Of a stretch of DNA of 64,000 nucleotides, positions 1 to 9,425 are shown in pieces. Made by a program: the position numbers and the translations under genes. The first letter of the stretch is position 1, and every line of letters starts with the position of its first letter. The stretch spans positions 124,001 through 188,000 of the forward strand of contig NZ_JARVRJ010000009.1 of NCBI RefSeq assembly GCF_030209745.1. Reading direction: 5' to 3'. Source of the DNA: Arthrobacter sp. fls2-241-R2A-200 (GTDB lineage: Bacteria; Actinomycetota; Actinomycetes; Actinomycetales; Micrococcaceae). The notes beneath the pieces are model-generated. The model was not told the DNA's origin. It made no database searches and was given only the letters and a program-made list of their open reading frames with translations.

Positions 1-1
1 T

Positions 2-94
2 CAGGCCGCGTTCCTCTCTGGCTTGTTGGCGTGCGACCAGTTGGCGCTCTCGTAGAGATTCAACCAGTTGCAGCCCGACGGGGAAAACGTCCAC
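2..94 (-). CDS. possible partial ORF leaving the left edge
   Basis: A minus-strand frame stays open from about base 165 to the left edge. A GTG at 92-94 would begin MDVFPVGLQLVESL, followed by a charged helix-like stretch (ESLRERQLVARQQ). Codon choice is fairly GC-rich in third positions, as expected for a real gene here, but there is no convincing ribosome-binding site and the family is not recognisable from about 30 residues. It would be divergent from the TetR gene to its right, a common arrangement for a repressor and its target. It could equally be chance. Confidence 0.25.
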   Translation of the reverse strand, partial: MDVFPVGLQLVESLRERQLVARQQAREERGL

Positions 95-303
95 CGGGGT
101 TTCGGGGCGTTCGACGTCAAAAATCGCAGCATTCGGGGATAAGCCGGAACATGTCTTTCTAGAACCGACTTCCAGAATTATTTCCTGCCGCTTCAGCATG
201 CGTCAAGGTTTGGGGTTGGCTATGTGGAATTCTTGGAAGGTAGGATTCCAGGAAGTAACCGGTCAAAGATTTCGGCTTGTCCGCTGCCCTGTGAGGAGTC
301 GCG
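95..303. other. left-edge intergenic region upstream of TetR gene
   Basis: No gene seen. The region contains an inverted pair TGGAAT (225-230) and ATTCCA (245-250) separated by 14 bases, shortly upstream of the TetR gene. This could be an autoregulatory operator, but the arms are short. Confidence 0.3.
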
Positions 304-921
304 ATGATGGTCCGCAAAACATCGGAGGTAGCCACCAGCGTGGCGTCCTGGCAATGGACCCGGACGGCGGCCACCCGCAGGAACCTTTTGGAGGCGGCCC
401 GCCAAGTGTTCGTCGAGCACGGTTTCACGGACGCCAGCATCTCGGATATCGTGGCCCGCGCCGGGTCCAGCGTGGGCAGCCTTTACCACCATTTCGGGGG
501 GAAGACCGAGCTTTTCCTGGCACTCTGGGATGACTACCAAAACGAGCACGAGAGGATTGTCGCTGCCGCGGTAGCCAAGGAGCGCCGGGCCGGGGAGGCC
601 GATCCCCTCGCGTTGTTCAACGTGGGGAGCCGGAGCTACTTCGACTACACCTGGAAGCACCGTGCACTTGAACGGGTCTTCATCGAAGGCGACACTCCCC
701 CGGGATTCGAGGTGCTGCGCCGCGAACGCGGACGGGAATGGGTACGGCAAAACTCGGTGCTCCTCGGCGCCAACAACGACACTTTGGGCCGGCTCACGGT
801 CGCCGTCATCACGGACATCGTGACTGTTGGAGGCCGCGAGGTGGCGTTTAGCTCGTCCAAAAGGGCAGCAGACGAGGTTGTCGAGGCCGCAGCCGTGCTG
901 GTGGAGCGGCTGCTTCGCTAG
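304..921 (+). CDS. TetR/AcrR-family transcriptional regulator
   Basis: A 205-residue protein with a TetR-type N-terminal helix-turn-helix at about residues 25-70: an RRNLLEAARQVFVEHGF helix, then ASISDIVARAGSSVGSLYHHF, where the YHHF recognition-helix end is typical. The rest is the variable, mostly helical ligand-binding and dimerisation domain, with no recognisable ligand signature. The ATG at 304 is preceded by GAGGAG at 293-298, five bases away; an immediate second ATG at 307 is an alternative. The gene stands alone, convergent with ramB and 42 bases from its end. It could regulate itself or the doubtful divergent ORF at the left edge. Confidence 0.9.
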   Translation: MMVRKTSEVATSVASWQWTRTAATRRNLLEAARQVFVEHGFTDASISDIVARAGSSVGSLYHHFGGKTELFLALWDDYQNEHERIVAAAVAKERRAGEADPLALFNVGSRSYFDYTWKHRALERVFIEGDTPPGFEVLRRERGREWVRQNSVLLGANNDTLGRLTVAVITDIVTVGGREVAFSSSKRAADEVVEAAAVLVERLLR

Positions 922-963
922 CTGGCAACCGTCCTAGCTGGGCAACCCTCCGGCGTCGCGCAT

Positions 964-2472
964 TTAAGCGTGAGCGGCCAGGAACGAGTACACCTCGGTC
1001 TCATCCACGCCGGGAAAGGCACCCGGAGGCATGGCTGCCAACAAGTGCGAATGTGCCCTCGCGGAAGGCCACGCATTACCGGCCCACTCGTTTGCGAGGG
1101 ATTCCGGCGGACGTTTGCAGCAGTTGGGATCCGGGCAGGTAGAGGTTGCCCGCGCCGTGGTTTCCCGCCCCCGGAACCATTTCACGTGCTGATACGGCAC
1201 TCCGATGCTCAAGGAGAACTCACCTGCGACAGATCGCTCGGTGCGGGCCGTGCACCAGTAAGTGCCGGAAGGGGTGTCGGTGTACTGGCTGTAAGCGCTG
1301 AACTTATCCGGTACGTCGAACACTGCACGAGAGGTCCAGGCCTTGCACGATGGCTGGCCCTCGATGGCCCCCGTGTGATCCTGGGGGAAGGTCACGCCGT
1401 CGTTCTCGTAAGCCTTGTAGATGATGCCCGACTGGTGGGTCTTCTGGAAGTGCGTGGTGATACCCAGATGCTTGGTGGCCAAGTTGGTGAAGCGGTGCGC
1501 CGCCGTCTCGTAAGACACCGCGAACGCATCCCGGATGTCCTCAACGGCGATTTCCTTCGCGGCCTTGGCCTTCTGCAGGAACTCGACAGCGGCCTGCTCC
1601 GGCAACAACAATGCAGCAGCGAAGTAGTTGGTGGCCACCCGCTGCGCCAGGAAATCACCGTAATTCCGCGGTGTCTCATGGCCCAGGACGTAATGACCCA
1701 GCGCTTGGAGAAGCACTGACCGAGGGTCGTGGTCCTGCCGCTGGTTCTGCGTGAGATAAATTCTGCGGTTCTTCAAATCCGTCACGGACCGCGTGGAATG
1801 CGGCAGATCACTGACGTGATGCAGCGAAAACCCGAGGTTCTCAGCGATGTCCGCGATGACGTGCTGGCTGAGCGGGCCCGAGGTGTAGCCGACCCCTTTA
1901 AGGACCTTCTGTGCTTCGGCTTCATACTCGGGAAAATAGTTACCGCGCTCGCGCATCATGGCACGCAACTCGCCATTCGCACGGCGGGCTTCTTCCGGCG
2001 TCGCCACCTGCTCATTAAGCTTTCGTTCGAGCTCCTGGAGCAGCCCCACCTGGGACTCCAGCACATCGAGCGGAAGCCGCGAACTGATGCGGATTTTCGG
2101 CAGGTTCAGTGACTCGTACAGCGGCCCACGTTGGTACCGTTCGAGCTCGATTTCCAGGGCAGCGCGGCGGCTGGGCGGTTCAGCCCCGAGCAACTGGTCA
2201 ATGCCCACATTCAGTGACGCCGCGAGCTGCTGCAGCAGGCCCAATTTGGGCTCCCGCTTTCCATTCTCAATCAGGCTCAACTGGCTCGGAGCGGTCCCGA
2301 CGGCGGCACTCAAGTCATCAAGGGTCAGCCCGGCTTGCTTCCGCAAATGGCGCACGCGGCGGCCAAGGCTGATGACGTCCAACTCAGGGGACGACGGGGA
2401 CAACGACGGCGACGCGACGTCACGATTCCAGCTCCCAGGCGACATTTCTTGAGAATACGCGAAGAAGTGCAT
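964..2472 (-). CDS. ramB: RamB-type regulator of acetate/glyoxylate metabolism (XRE + IrrE-like)
   Basis: A 502-residue regulator. An XRE helix-turn-helix lies at about residues 36-85 ([20 protein letters not shown], then [18 protein letters not shown]). A central IrrE/ImmA-like domain follows, then a C-terminal short-chain-fatty-acyl-regulator region with a cysteine cluster, [11 protein letters not shown]. The metallopeptidase motif normally reading HELGH is QALGH here ([10 protein letters not shown]), so proteolytic activity is unlikely, consistent with a DNA-binding regulator. In Corynebacterium, RamB represses glyoxylate-bypass genes during growth without acetate. The divergent aceA-aceB pair supports the same role here. 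The start at 2472 is an ATG with a close GGAAAG; an ATG nine codons downstream is possible. Confidence 0.88.
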   Translation of the reverse strand: MHFFAYSQEMSPGSWNRDVASPSLSPSSPELDVISLGRRVRHLRKQAGLTLDDLSAAVGTAPSQLSLIENGKREPKLGLLQQLAASLNVGIDQLLGAEPPSRRAALEIELERYQRGPLYESLNLPKIRISSRLPLDVLESQVGLLQELERKLNEQVATPEEARRANGELRAMMRERGNYFPEYEAEAQKVLKGVGYTSGPLSQHVIADIAENLGFSLHHVSDLPHSTRSVTDLKNRRIYLTQNQRQDHDPRSVLLQALGHYVLGHETPRNYGDFLAQRVATNYFAAALLLPEQAAVEFLQKAKAAKEIAVEDIRDAFAVSYETAAHRFTNLATKHLGITTHFQKTHQSGIIYKAYENDGVTFPQDHTGAIEGQPSCKAWTSRAVFDVPDKFSAYSQYTDTPSGTYWCTARTERSVAGEFSLSIGVPYQHVKWFRGRETTARATSTCPDPNCCKRPPESLANEWAGNAWPSARAHSHLLAAMPPGAFPGVDETEVYSFLAAHA

Positions 2473-2546
2473 TTCTTTCCATAGCTTTCCCCTAGAAAGG
2501 CTTGTGGAAGTGCTGAAAAGTAGGCCTTACGAAAAAGAAACACAAA

Positions 2547-2596
2547 CCCGGGAAAGCCGGCCGAAGCTGCAAAGACGCAGCGGCGGCCGGCCCGGG
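2547..2596 (+). promoter_or_regulatory. strong hairpin in aceA leader
   Basis: A near-continuous inverted repeat. CCCGG (2548-2552) pairs with CCGGG (2592-2596), GCCGGCCG (2556-2563) with CGGCCGGC (2584-2591), and GCTGC (2566-2570) with GCAGC (2577-2581), around the loop AAAGAC. Only short A-rich or GG interruptions break it. It ends 18 bases before the aceA ribosome-binding site and has no following T-run. If transcribed it would be a very stable 5'-leader structure; as DNA it could be a regulator site. Confidence 0.6.
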
Positions 2597-2626
2597 AAGC
2601 CCCGCTTGGATATTAGGAGACATGCA

Positions 2627-3973
2627 ATGACCGCATCGTTTGAACCAGCAGACCAGACGTCCGCTCAGGAGACCGCAAGCGAGCAGGCCGCAGCGCTGGA
2701 ACTTGAATGGTCCGCAAATCCGCGGTGGGAAGGCACCACCCGCGATTACTCGGCGTCCGACGTCGTCCGCCTCCGTGGGCGGGTTTCCGAGGAGCACACG
2801 TTGGCCCGCCGCGGTTCGGAGAAGCTGTGGCAGCAGCTCACCGAGGAAGCATCCACCGGTGGTTACACCAACGCCCTCGGCGCCCTGACCGGCAACCAGG
2901 CCGTGCAGCAGGTCAAGGCCGGGCTCCGCGCTATCTACCTCTCGGGTTGGCAGGTCGCCGCCGACGCGAACCTTTCAGGCCAGACGTACCCGGACCAGTC
3001 CCTGTACCCGGCCAACTCGGTCCCCCAGGTTGTCCGCCGGATCAACAACGCCCTGCTCCGCGCGGACCAGATCGAGTACGCCGAGGGAGTCCAGAGCGTG
3101 GAGGATTGGCTGGTGCCGATCGTGGCCGACGCCGAAGCCGGGTTCGGCGGCCCCCTGAACGCTTACGAGCTCATGAAGTCCATGATCACCGCGGGTGCCT
3201 CGGGCGTTCACTGGGAAGACCAACTCGCATCGGAGAAGAAGTGCGGCCACCTTGGCGGGAAGGTACTGATTCCCACCCAGCAACACATCCGCACCCTGAA
3301 CGCGGCACGCTTGGCAGCCGACGTCGCCGATACCCCTACCGTTATCATCGCCCGCACCGACGCTGAAGCGGCGACCCTGATCACCTCGGACGTTGACGAA
3401 CGCGACCAGGAATTCATCCTCCGCGAAGCGGGCCAGCCCGTCCGCACTCCTGAGGGGTTCTACAAGGTCCGCAACGGGATCGAACCGTGCATCGCCCGCG
3501 CCAAGGCCTACGCCCCGTACTCGGACCTGATCTGGATGGAAACCGGTACCCCGGACCTGGAACTTGCCCGCAAGTTCGCCGAATCCGTCAAGGCCGAGTT
3601 CCCTGACCAGATGCTCTCCTACAACTGCTCGCCGTCGTTCAACTGGCGCAAGCACCTGGACGACGCCACGATCGCGAAGTTCCAGCGCGAGCTCGGCGCC
3701 ATGGGCTTCACGTTCCAATTCATCACTTTGGCTGGTTTCCACGCCCTGAACTACTCGATGTTCGATCTCGCCCACGGTTACGCCCGTGAAGGCATGAGCG
3801 CCTACGTCGAGCTCCAGGAAAAGGAATTCGCCTCCGAGTCCCGCGGCTACACCGCTACCAAACACCAGCGCGAAGTCGGCACCGGATACTTCGACGACAT
3901 CGCCACCGCGCTCAACCCGAACGCGTCCACCCTCGCCTTGGTCGGATCGACCGAAGAGGGCCAATTCCACTAG
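2627..3973 (+). CDS. aceA: isocitrate lyase
   Basis: Cytosolic first enzyme of the glyoxylate bypass, splitting isocitrate into glyoxylate and succinate for growth on acetate and fatty acids. The 448-residue product carries the family signature KKCGH at residues 204-208 with the catalytic cysteine, a substrate-binding stretch ([10 protein letters not shown]), and a length typical of the short bacterial class. The ATG at 2627 is chosen because AGGAGA lies at 2615-2620, six bases upstream. The frame is open back to 2504, but those residues are basic and lack a ribosome site. The gene is divergent from ramB and followed after 22 bases by aceB, so a two-gene operon under RamB is likely. Confidence 0.97.
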   Translation: MTASFEPADQTSAQETASEQAAALELEWSANPRWEGTTRDYSASDVVRLRGRVSEEHTLARRGSEKLWQQLTEEASTGGYTNALGALTGNQAVQQVKAGLRAIYLSGWQVAADANLSGQTYPDQSLYPANSVPQVVRRINNALLRADQIEYAEGVQSVEDWLVPIVADAEAGFGGPLNAYELMKSMITAGASGVHWEDQLASEKKCGHLGGKVLIPTQQHIRTLNAARLAADVADTPTVIIARTDAEAATLITSDVDERDQEFILREAGQPVRTPEGFYKVRNGIEPCIARAKAYAPYSDLIWMETGTPDLELARKFAESVKAEFPDQMLSYNCSPSFNWRKHLDDATIAKFQRELGAMGFTFQFITLAGFHALNYSMFDLAHGYAREGMSAYVELQEKEFASESRGYTATKHQREVGTGYFDDIATALNPNASTLALVGSTEEGQFH

Positions 3974-3995
3974 CCACTCCCGAAAGGAAAGCGCC

Positions 3996-5657
3996 GTGAA
4001 CAGCTTCACTGACAACTTCACCATCAATGGCATCACCCTGACCGCGCAGCCTATCTGCCGGCAGAACGAGGTCCTCACTCCGGATGCGCTCGAGTTCATT
4101 GGCCAACTCCACCGGGCGACGGCGGATCGGCGTCAGGAGCTGATGCAGGCCCGGCACACCCGCCGCAACCAGATTTCCTCTGGCCAGGACCCTCGCTTCC
4201 TGCCGGAAACCGAGGGCATCCGCAACGACCCGACCTGGCGCGTCGCTCCTCCGGCCCCGGGCCTGGAGGACCGCCGCGTGGAAATCACGGGCCCGGTGGA
4301 CAAGAAGATGACCATCAACGCATTGAACTCCGGCGCCAAAGTGTGGCTCGCGGATATGGAAGATTCCTCCACCCCGACGTGGCGCAACGTGATCCAAGGC
4401 CAGTTGAACCTGACGGATGCTTTGGAGCGCAGGATCGACTTCACCTCCACCGCCGACGGACGCACTAAGGAATACAAGCTCCGCCCCGCCGAGGACCTGC
4501 CCACCATCGTGGTCCGCCCCCGCGGCTGGCACCTGCCCGAGAAGCACATGCTGATCGACGGCAAACCAATCGCCGGCGGAGTGGTGGACTTCGGGCTGTT
4601 CTTCTTCCACAACGCACGGCGGCTGCTCGCCCAAGGCAAGGGCCCGTACTTCTACCTGCCCAAGATCGAAAACCACCTCGAAGCACGGCTATGGAATGAC
4701 ATCTTCGTCCTGGCCCAGGATCTCCTCGGCATCCCGCAGGGCACCATCCGCGCCACCGTGTTGATTGAAACCATCACCGCGGCGTTCGAAATGGAAGAAA
4801 TCCTGTATGAACTCCGCGACCACGCCGCGGGCTTGAACGCCGGCCGGTGGGACTACATCTTCTCCCTGATCAAGAACTTCCGTACCCGGGGACCGCGTTT
4901 CGTGCTCCCGGACCGTGGCCAAGTCACCATGACCCAGCCGTTCATGCGCGCCTACACCGAACAACTGGTCCGGGCCTGCCACCGCCGCGGAGCCATGGCC
5001 ATCGGCGGCATGGCAGCAGCTGTCCCCAACCGCAAGGACGAAGCCGCCAACACGGCGTCGTTCGAGAAAGTGCGTGCCGACAAGACCCGTGAAGCCAACG
5101 ACGGCTTCGACGGCTCGTGGGTAGCCCACCCGGACCTGGTGCCCGTGTGCCGGGAAGTGTTCGACTCAGTCCTGGGAGACAAGCCCAACCAGCTGGACCG
5201 CTCCCGCGAGGACGTCACCCCCGATGACCGTGCCTTGATCGACATTGCCAGCACCCGAGGCACCATCACCGAGGCCGGGATCAGGATCAACATCGAGGTA
5301 GGCATCCGCTACATCGAGTCCTGGCTCCGCGGCAACGGCGCCGTCGCCATCCACAACCTCATGGAAGACGCCGCCACCGCCGAGATCTCCCGCTCCCAAC
5401 TCTGGCAATGGATCCACTCGCACGCCATCACGGACCATGGCGACATCATCACCCGTGAATGGGTCGAGGAGATGCTCGATGAAGAATTCGCCCGCCTGGA
5501 ACGCTTCGATGATGACCGCTTCGCGGATGCACGCGCCATCTTCGAAGAAGTCACCCTCGCCGAAGAATTCCCCACCTTCCTCACCATCCCCGCCTACGCC
5601 CGCTACCTGAGCGAAGCACGCGAGGAAGCAACCAAAGAGGAACTCGTCGCCGCCTAA
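3996..5657 (+). CDS. aceB: malate synthase A
   Basis: Second enzyme of the glyoxylate bypass, condensing glyoxylate with acetyl-CoA to malate. The 553-residue product matches the length of the A-type enzyme rather than the ~720-residue G type. Visible landmarks are [14 protein letters not shown] near residue 115, the glyoxylate/Mg-binding region [20 protein letters not shown] (E-x-x-x-A-x-x-E), and the family region [14 protein letters not shown]. The start is a GTG at 3996 behind GAAAGGAAAG, 22 bases after the aceA stop, so the two genes are co-transcribed. A strong hairpin terminator follows. Confidence 0.97.
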   Translation: MNSFTDNFTINGITLTAQPICRQNEVLTPDALEFIGQLHRATADRRQELMQARHTRRNQISSGQDPRFLPETEGIRNDPTWRVAPPAPGLEDRRVEITGPVDKKMTINALNSGAKVWLADMEDSSTPTWRNVIQGQLNLTDALERRIDFTSTADGRTKEYKLRPAEDLPTIVVRPRGWHLPEKHMLIDGKPIAGGVVDFGLFFFHNARRLLAQGKGPYFYLPKIENHLEARLWNDIFVLAQDLLGIPQGTIRATVLIETITAAFEMEEILYELRDHAAGLNAGRWDYIFSLIKNFRTRGPRFVLPDRGQVTMTQPFMRAYTEQLVRACHRRGAMAIGGMAAAVPNRKDEAANTASFEKVRADKTREANDGFDGSWVAHPDLVPVCREVFDSVLGDKPNQLDRSREDVTPDDRALIDIASTRGTITEAGIRINIEVGIRYIESWLRGNGAVAIHNLMEDAATAEISRSQLWQWIHSHAITDHGDIITREWVEEMLDEEFARLERFDDDRFADARAIFEEVTLAEEFPTFLTIPAYARYLSEAREEATKEELVAA

Positions 5658-5704
5658 CCGGCGACACAGACCGGGCAACCACCCCGGAACAACACCGAGC
5701 CCGG

Positions 5705-5767
5705 AAGCTGGGCTGCCAGCACTCATCGCAACAAGTGACCCCGACCGTCGGGGAGGCAGCCCAGCTT
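5705..5767 (+). terminator. terminator after aceA-aceB
   Basis: A perfect 13-base inverted repeat, AAGCTGGGCTGCC (5705-5717) and GGCAGCCCAGCTT (5755-5767), is followed by TTCG. The loop holds a second small hairpin formed by CCCCGA and TCGGGG. It ends the glyoxylate operon 48 bases after aceB. Confidence 0.75.
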
Positions 5768-5795
5768 TTCGTTCGCTAACTAAGGAGGCATGACC

Positions 5796-7109
5796 GTGAC
5801 AAGCTGGCGCATCAGGGACTTTCACTCATCGGACTTGGACGGCATCCTGCATCTCTGGGAGTCGCTCAAGGCTGCTGGCGTGGAGCCGGTCTACGCGTTG
5901 TCGGAGGTCCTTGCGTCCTGCGAAAAAGACCATGCCGTGGTGGCGGTGCAGGGCGACCAGGTGGTGGGTGCCGCCGTCGGGCGTGCCGCGCATGATCAAG
6001 GCTGGGTGGTTTTCCTCGCGACGCTGACGGAGTTCCGGGGACGGGGCATAGGAACATCGCTGCTGTCCGCCGTCGAGAACCGAATGGCACCGCACGGCCT
6101 GAACAAACTCTCCGCGCTTATGCCCGAAACCGAAACCCGCGTGGAAGCGTTCATTGGCCGCGGTTTCGTGGTGAAGAAGAACTTGCGCTACTTCGAGCGG
6201 ACCATCCCTGTGCAGCGCCAGGAACTCGAGCCGCTGAGCCTGCTCGGCGGCCGGATCCTCGCGCGGGACCTCTGGGAAAACGTGGCCGGCATGAGACGCG
6301 AAAAAGACCTCTTGGAACGCCGACTGGTGTTACCGCTGGCCGAGTCCGAGCTCGCCGACGAGTACGGTGTGGTTCCACCGCGCGCCGTGGTGCTCTTCGG
6401 TCCGCCCGGCACGGGCAAAACCACGTTCGCGAAGGCCATCGCTTCCCGGCTGGAATGGCCTTTCGTGGAAGTCTTTCCCTCACGTCTGGCGGCTGATCCG
6501 AAGGGCTTGGCCGGTGCACTCCGCGAGACGTTCCTGGAAATCGCGGAGCTGGAACACGCCGTGGTGTTCATCGACGAGGTCGAAGAGATCGCATCACAAC
6601 GCGCCGGAGACCCGCCCTCTCCGCTACAGGGCGTCACCAACGAACTGCTGAAAATCATCCCCGCGTTCCGCGAACAACCCGGCCGCCTGCTGGTCTGCGC
6701 CACCAACTTCATCCGGGCCTTGGACACCGCGTTCCTCCGCCACGGCCGTTTCGACTACGTCATCCCCATCGGCCTTCCCGACGTCCACGCCCGCGAAGCT
6801 ATGTGGCGGCGCTTCATTCCCTCGACGGTGGTGGATGCTGTTGATATTGGGCGGCTTGTGGCCCGGACGGAGGGGTTCTCGCCGGCGGATATCGAGTTCG
6901 CTGCGCGCAGCGCCTCCCAGCGGGCTTTGGAAAAAGCCGTATACGACGACGGTGCTGGCCCGGGCTCGTCCGGTGCGGCTGCCTCCGATCGGCGGAAGGG
7001 GCCGGTTACCCAGGACTACCTTGACGCGATCGCCGACACCCGCACCACCGTCAGCGACGAGGTATACCAGGAGTTCCTCGAAGACATCGACGTGCTCGGC
7101 AGGACTTAG
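5796..7109 (+). CDS. GNAT acetyltransferase fused to AAA+ ATPase
   Basis: A 437-residue two-domain protein. Residues about 5-135 form a GNAT acetyltransferase fold with the acetyl-CoA loop FRGRGIGTSLL. After a linker, residues about 165-430 form an AAA+ ATPase of the FtsH/CDC48 type: Walker A GPPGTGKTT (about 203-211), Walker B VVFIDEVEE (about 257-265), sensor-1 CATN (about 301-304), and RHGRFD as arginine finger (about 315-320). No transmembrane segment or zinc-protease domain follows, so this is not FtsH. AAGGAGG at 5782-5788 fits the GTG at 5796 (seven bases) better than the ATG at 5790 (one base). Function is unknown; an ATP-driven remodeller that acetylates or recognises its target is one guess. 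Confidence 0.85.
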   Translation: MTSWRIRDFHSSDLDGILHLWESLKAAGVEPVYALSEVLASCEKDHAVVAVQGDQVVGAAVGRAAHDQGWVVFLATLTEFRGRGIGTSLLSAVENRMAPHGLNKLSALMPETETRVEAFIGRGFVVKKNLRYFERTIPVQRQELEPLSLLGGRILARDLWENVAGMRREKDLLERRLVLPLAESELADEYGVVPPRAVVLFGPPGTGKTTFAKAIASRLEWPFVEVFPSRLAADPKGLAGALRETFLEIAELEHAVVFIDEVEEIASQRAGDPPSPLQGVTNELLKIIPAFREQPGRLLVCATNFIRALDTAFLRHGRFDYVIPIGLPDVHAREAMWRRFIPSTVVDAVDIGRLVARTEGFSPADIEFAARSASQRALEKAVYDDGAGPGSSGAAASDRRKGPVTQDYLDAIADTRTTVSDEVYQEFLEDIDVLGRT

Positions 7110-7137
7110 CCCACCCGCCAGCAGAACAGGAGAAGCC

Positions 7138-7170
7138 ATGAACCCGTCAGTCGCTACCGCAGATCCCTAG
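7138..7170 (+). pseudogene. possible truncated gene start (10 codons)
   Basis: Eighteen bases after the end of the ATPase fusion gene, AACAGGAGAAGCC precedes an ATG. The frame then closes with TAG after only ten codons (MNPSVATADP). The spacing and ribosome site look like the next gene of an operon, but no continuation is seen before the convergent MFS gene. It may be the stump of a gene lost by deletion, or a chance site. Confidence 0.3.
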
Positions 7171-7256
7171 GATGAGTTCGGTGATCAGCTGGTAGTTGAC
7201 GGTGGAGGGTCGCTCAAAACTTCCGCACGGGGTTAAGGCGCTGGGCAGCCGCGCGC

Positions 7257-8480
7257 CTACCGCTGGCCGGCCGCCCAGCGCACGGACAGCGTAGTGCACA
7301 CACAAAACGCGATGACCGAGAAGAGGATAACCAAGAGGGGCACCGTCCAACCCCCGGAGACGCTGTGGACGTACCCCACAACGGTGGGTGCCAACGCGGC
7401 GAAGCAGTAACCAACGCCCTGCACCACGGCAGACATCTTCCCCGCGGAGGCCTGGTCCCGGGCAAACTTGATGATGGCGATGAAGATGACGGTGATACCG
7501 CCGCCTTGGGCAACGCCGCCAAGGGAAGACCACAGCCACCACCATCCCGGCGCCAACAACAGGCCTACCGGTACGGTCAGCCACAGCGCACTCAGGGTGA
7601 CCGCCACCGTCGTCGTACTGGCGAACCGGGCCAGGAGCGGCACCCCGAGGCCTCCCACGATGGCGAAGATCTGGAAGAGGGACGAGCCCGCACCAGCTTG
7701 GGCGGTGCCCATAGCGAGCTCGTCGGAAAGGAAGCTGGGCAGCCAAGCCGTGACGCCGTAGTAGGAAAAAGCCTGCCCGGCAAAACCCAGTGTCAGTCCG
7801 GCGGTCAGCCAGCGGACGCCCGCAACCTGGGAATCGCCGGCACGTTCCACCGCGGGAACCGCAACCGGAACAAACGCCCTGCGTGCACCAACAGCGGGGA
7901 TCCAAAATACGATCGCCGCCAGGGCCAGCAGGGCACTCGCCGCCAGGGCCAACCGCCAGCCAACGAGATCCGCGAGAGGCGCGGTGGCCACGGACGTGAG
8001 GAAGGAGCCGATGTTGAGCGCCGCCGTGTAGATGCCCATGGCGCCCGCCTGCCGCCGCGGCGCGAAGTCGCGACGAATGATGAGGGGGACGGCGATGTTC
8101 CCGATGGTGATCGCCACACCGATCACCACGGTGCCGGCCATCACCATGGCACCACCGGCAACGGAGCGGAGTACGACGCCGGCCAGCACGCCAATCAGGG
8201 TCAGCATCACCGCGAACTCAGCACCAAGGCGGCGCCCGGCCATCGACGCCAGGGGTGAAGCGAGGGAGAAGCAGAGAACCGGAATCCCGGTCAACAAACC
8301 GAGTTCAACCGGGGAAAGACCGAGATCCCGCCGCAGGAGACCCACGACGGGAGCCACGGACACAAAAGGGCCGCGCATGTTGAGTGCGATGAGTGCAATC
8401 GAGACCAGCAGGACCCAGGCGCTCGGCGCCTTCGCGTGCACCTTGGCGCTCATGGGAGTTGCGGTTCGGTCAGCGGACAT
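7257..8480 (-). CDS. MFS transporter, CynX/NimT type
   Basis: A 407-residue membrane protein with about twelve hydrophobic segments and an N-terminal stretch (ALNMRGPFVSVAPVVGLLRR) resembling the NLRP-type signature of the CynX/NimT branch, which includes cyanate and 2-nitroimidazole transporters. A GRRLG motif after TM2 and a central polar loop near residue 200 fit the 6+6 MFS fold. The substrate cannot be read from the sequence. The gene runs in the same direction as the importer operon to its right but is separated by 105 bases. The ATG at 8480 lacks a clear ribosome site; an ATG ten codons in is possible. Confidence 0.85.
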   Translation of the reverse strand: MSADRTATPMSAKVHAKAPSAWVLLVSIALIALNMRGPFVSVAPVVGLLRRDLGLSPVELGLLTGIPVLCFSLASPLASMAGRRLGAEFAVMLTLIGVLAGVVLRSVAGGAMVMAGTVVIGVAITIGNIAVPLIIRRDFAPRRQAGAMGIYTAALNIGSFLTSVATAPLADLVGWRLALAASALLALAAIVFWIPAVGARRAFVPVAVPAVERAGDSQVAGVRWLTAGLTLGFAGQAFSYYGVTAWLPSFLSDELAMGTAQAGAGSSLFQIFAIVGGLGVPLLARFASTTTVAVTLSALWLTVPVGLLLAPGWWWLWSSLGGVAQGGGITVIFIAIIKFARDQASAGKMSAVVQGVGYCFAALAPTVVGYVHSVSGGWTVPLLVILFSVIAFCVCTTLSVRWAAGQR

Positions 8481-8585
8481 AAGTACGATTTCATCAGTTC
8501 CATTGCTATCACAGGCCTCCAGTGCGGACGCAGTGTGACAGAAACTCTGAAACTCCTCCCGTTGGTATGCCCGCGTGGTCGTCCT

Positions 8586-9425
8586 TTACTTCACAGCGCC
8601 GGCCGTGAGGCCCGCGACGAAGTTTCGCTGCAGCAACAGGAAGCCGACGACGACCGGGACACTGACCACCAGCGACGCTGCCATGATCTGGTTCCAATAG
8701 ACGTTGGTCTGCGTGGAGTAGAGCTGCAAACCGACGGCCAAGGTCCGGTTGGCATCCGTTGTCATGACGGATGCAAAGAGAACTTCGCCCCAAGAGGTCA
8801 TGAAACTGTAGATAGCAACAGCCACCAGTCCCGGACGCGCCGCCGGAAGCACCACCCGCCACAGGGCGCCCATCGGACCGCAGCCGTCCACCTTGGCGGC
8901 CTCGTCCAGATCCCGGGGAATACCGTCCAGGTATCCCGCGAGCATCCAGATGGAGAACGGCAAGGAGAACGTCAAGTAGGTGATGACCAAGCCGGCACGG
9001 GTACCCACAAGTTGGATCCCCACCGATGAGTTGATGTTCACGAATATCAGGAACAGCGGCAGCAGGAAGAGCACACCCGGGAACATCTGGGTGGACAGCA
9101 CTGCGGTAGAAAAGATGTTTCGCCCGAGGAACCGATAGCGGGAAATCGCGTAGGCGGCGAAAACGGCGATAATCAGGCTCAGGATGGTCGCGGCTCCGGC
9201 CACGATGACACTGTTGCCGAAATACGACGCCAGCGGCACCGTCTGCCACATGTCAATGAACGGGGCGATGGTTACCGACGTCGGCCACCAGGTGAAGGCG
9301 CCCTGAACGTCCGACAGGGGCTTCAGCGCCGAGGTGATCATGACGTAGACAGGTACCACCGTGAAAATCGTCAGAAGCGCGATGACGATAACTCGGAATA
9401 CTTTAATTCCACTGGTTTCACGCAC
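8586..9425 (-). CDS. carbohydrate ABC transporter permease (MalG/CUT1 type)
   Basis: Inner-membrane permease of 279 residues with six predicted membrane segments. The EAA loop (LDEAAKVDGCGPMGALWRVV), which docks the ATPase, lies near residue 185. The N-terminal segment FRVIVIALLTIFTVVPVYVM and the following short soluble stretch match the MalG half of CUT1 sugar importers. The gene overlaps the end of the MalF-type gene by eight bases and is last in a binding protein-MalF-MalG operon. No ATPase is encoded nearby, so a shared MsiK-like ATPase elsewhere is likely. Confidence 0.93.
   Translation of the reverse strand: MRETSGIKVFRVIVIALLTIFTVVPVYVMITSALKPLSDVQGAFTWWPTSVTIAPFIDMWQTVPLASYFGNSVIVAGAATILSLIIAVFAAYAISRYRFLGRNIFSTAVLSTQMFPGVLFLLPLFLIFVNINSSVGIQLVGTRAGLVITYLTFSLPFSIWMLAGYLDGIPRDLDEAAKVDGCGPMGALWRVVLPAARPGLVAVAIYSFMTSWGEVLFASVMTTDANRTLAVGLQLYSTQTNVYWNQIMAASLVVSVPVVVGFLLLQRNFVAGLTAGAVK

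Noticed and set aside
2504-2626. N-terminal extension of isocitrate lyase by 41 residues
   Set aside because: The extra residues are basic, encoded across a strong hairpin, and lack a ribosome site, while AGGAGA is ideally placed for the ATG at 2627.
2975-4099. Long open frame antisense to aceA and aceB
   Set aside because: It mirrors the codon bias of the real genes on the other strand and has no family features; the same applies to antisense frames over the ABC permeases and oxidoreductases.
7147-7905. Minus-strand frame overlapping the MFS gene, ending in a peptide resembling a transposase or regulator tail
   Set aside because: Most of it lies out of frame within the clear MFS gene, and the short unique end shows no recognisable motif.
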